Shown in pieces: positions 62,901 through 64,000 of a stretch of 64,000 bases of DNA (position 1 is its first letter; each line of letters begins with the position of its first letter). The stretch is taken from the NCBI GenBank assembly GCA_024688885.1, contig JAILDV010000050.1:82893-146892 (forward strand), in the 5' to 3' direction. Origin of the DNA: Bacteroidaceae bacterium. Lineage in GTDB: Bacteria; Bacteroidota; Bacteroidia; Bacteroidales; Bacteroidaceae. Under the pieces are notes generated by a model. That model did no database searches, was not told the origin of the DNA, and was given only the letters and a program-made list of their open reading frames with translations. The position numbers and the translations under genes were made by a program.

Positions 62901-63115
62901 TGAAATGAACGGATTAGATGGAAGTTAAAGGGATTTGAAGGGAAGTTATCGCGGTCTTGACCGCTTGGAAGTTAAAGGGACGAATGTCATTGCTGATGAG
63001 TATCGTCCTTTCCATTCCTTTTAACTCCCTTTCCATTCCTTTCGTTTCACTTCTAAAGATTTTTCACTTTTCACTTTAATTCCTAATTCCTAATTCCTAA
63101 TTCCTAATTCCTTCT
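62901..63115. other. Gap with hairpins and an AATTCCT heptamer run
   Basis: GCGGTCTTGACCGC forms a small perfect stem near 62951. GGAAGTTAAAGGGACGA and its partner around 63003-63030 form a larger imperfect one. From about 63079 an AATTCCT heptamer run of five units leads almost to the methyltransferase start at 63116. Confidence 0.6.
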
Positions 63116-63676
63116 ATGCGTAAACTAAAAATCACCGAGATGGGACGCATGAACGTCGAAGAATTCCGTGCGTCAGAAAAGATGCCCCTCATCGTTGTGC
63201 TCGACGACGTGAGGAGCATGTACAACGTAGGCAGTGTGTTCCGCACCGCCGATGCCTTCCGTGTCGAAGCCATCTACCTCTGTGGCATCACCGCCCAACC
63301 GCCCCATCCCGAAATACACAAGACTGCCCTTGGTGCAGAAGACACCGTCGCATGGCAACACTTCCCCACTTCCCTCGATGCCGTCAACACCCTCAAACAA
63401 CAAGGCTACACCATCTTCTCCATCGAACAATGCGAAGGTTCCACCCAACTGAATGAGTTAGATTCCCAACTCGCAGCTCTAAACTCTAAACTCTCAACTC
63501 TAAACTCTAAATTCGCTCTCATCCTCGGCAACGAAGTCAAAGGAGTCCATCAGGAAGTCGTTGATGCCTCCGATGGTTGCATTGAGATTCCCCAATTTGG
63601 CACCAAGCACTCCCTCAACGTCAGCACCACCGCCGGCATTGTCATCTGGGAATTCGCCAAACACCTGCTGATATAA
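63116..63676 (+). CDS. TrmH/SpoU-family RNA 2'-O-methyltransferase
   Basis: A 186-residue methyltransferase of the trefoil-knot SpoU class. Motif 1 is VRSMYNVGSVFRTADAF, motif 2 FALILGNEVKGV and motif 3 IEIPQFGTKHSLNVSTTAGI. The likely product is 2'-O-methylation of tRNA or rRNA. Residues about 119-133 (SQLAALNSKLSTLNSK) are encoded by an AAACTCT heptamer array at 63474-63513 that sits in frame just before motif 2. An AATTCCT array lies immediately upstream of the ATG, where a ribosome-binding site or promoter would be expected. Confidence 0.9.
   Translation: MRKLKITEMGRMNVEEFRASEKMPLIVVLDDVRSMYNVGSVFRTADAFRVEAIYLCGITAQPPHPEIHKTALGAEDTVAWQHFPTSLDAVNTLKQQGYTIFSIEQCEGSTQLNELDSQLAALNSKLSTLNSKFALILGNEVKGVHQEVVDASDGCIEIPQFGTKHSLNVSTTAGIVIWEFAKHLLI
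63474..63513 (+). repeat. AAACTCT heptamer array inside the SpoU methyltransferase gene
   Basis: Five to six 7-bp units (AAACTCT with CAACTCT) read in frame as NSKLSTLNSK directly before the FALILGNE motif. Confidence 0.8.
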
Positions 63677-63708
63677 CCCAAAATCTAAGTTACCTTGCTC
63701 TTAGAAGT

Positions 63709-63770
63709 CATGGTTAGGGTTAGGGTTTCAATTGACTCCGTCGAGCTAAAGGTTCCTCATTCCTCATTTT
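63709..63770 (-). repeat. Fragment of the composite repeat, inverted orientation
   Basis: Positions 63727-63764 are the exact reverse complement of 62047-62084 (38 of 38). They are preceded by a TTAGGG run (GGTTAGGGTTAGGG). The pair brackets 62.0-63.8 kb. Confidence 0.92.
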
Positions 63771-64000
63771 TCATTCCAGCGAAGCGCCACGCCGCGCAAG
63801 GCGTTTTTATCCGTGCTTTCCGTGTGACTCAATCAAGCCCAGAAGGGGCTTTCAAATCAGTTCAATCCGTTCAATCGTTCCGCAGGAACTTGTTTTTATA
63901 AAGACATATCCCTTTGGGATGATTAAGCAGATTCAACGGATTTACGGGATATATGGATTATTTTGTTTGAAAATATATTTGTTTGATTTTGGAAAGATTT
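63771..64000. other. Right-edge region without a clear gene
   Basis: No convincing gene is seen. The stretch holds short palindromes such as AAGCCC...GGGCTT near 63837 and TCCCTTTGGGA near 63910, and AGCGAAGCG, a motif also found near 33625 and 55752. It becomes AT-rich at the end. Confidence 0.5.

Noticed and set aside
63709..63728. Telomere-like TTAGGG repeat as a chromosome end
   Set aside because: Only two to three units within a degenerate repeat block; no other sign of a linear end.
63695..63901. Possible 68-residue gene at the right edge
   Set aside because: It runs through repeat DNA and has no plausible start signal or motif.

Overview
The window looks like chromosomal DNA of a Bacteroidales bacterium, most likely of the Prevotella group. 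The evidence is the many TAnnTTTG promoter boxes, the MurF-Alr fusion, the porG-like/uppS/bamA/ompH/murI cluster, parts of a type IX secretion system (PorZ, a PorG-like protein, cargo-like C-termini), and several Bacteroidetes-only families (GSCFA, DUF5686, DUF6242, DUF4294, DUF4374-like). No phage, plasmid backbone, insertion sequence, CRISPR array or rRNA operon is visible. There is one tRNA, tRNA-Pro(CGG).

Layout. 0-4.4 kb: partial hflX, two glycosyltransferases and a SulP transporter broken by an in-frame amber codon. 4.6-8.7 kb: a giant secreted protein. 9.1-12.1 kb: prmC and porZ. 12.1-19.6 kb: three GT2 glycosyltransferases and an FkbH-like/ACP/MBOAT/SGNH cassette, which I read as an envelope glycan acylation locus. 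19.5-25.5 kb (minus): a C10-type cysteine protease, murF-alr, a GSCFA protein and a lipoprotein. 25.6-33.5 kb: gpmI, a DUF5686 outer-membrane protein and a second giant secreted protein. 33.6-39.8 kb: rnr (minus), an SDR/PAP2 lipid-type pair, a radical SAM protein and a sirtuin. 40-48.1 kb: DUF6242 lipoprotein, PorG-like protein, uppS, bamA, three ompH/skp genes and murI. 48.3-49 kb: a type II toxin-antitoxin pair whose YafQ-like toxin is cut by a nonsense codon, then tRNA-Pro. 49.3-54.6 kb: pckA and a TonB receptor with a propeller lipoprotein. 54.8-64 kb: RNase H, a carboxynorspermidine dehydrogenase-like enzyme, a radical SAM protein, recA, mutS (minus), a DUF4294 protein and a SpoU methyltransferase.

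The most unusual feature is repeat DNA. Short arrays with a strict 7-bp period but different monomers (AATTAGG, GTCAACT, AAACTCT, CTCAACC, GTGAAAA types) are scattered through the window. Four loci carry a mosaic of these blocks in the same order. Arrays also lie in frame inside prmC, murI, rnhA and the SpoU methyltransferase gene, and one forms the start of a glycosyltransferase gene, where gain or loss of a unit would shift the frame. A second, palindromic family encoding an LSPxGG-like peptide sits in frame inside murF-alr (twice) and the TonB receptor gene. This resembles in principle the protein-invading palindromes known from Rickettsia.

The best candidate for a little-described biochemical system is the FkbH/ACP/MBOAT/SGNH cassette with its glycosyltransferases. 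It predicts that a small acyl unit, possibly glyceryl, is built on a dedicated carrier protein and moved onto a surface glycan. All functional calls are from reading the sequence; no database search was run.
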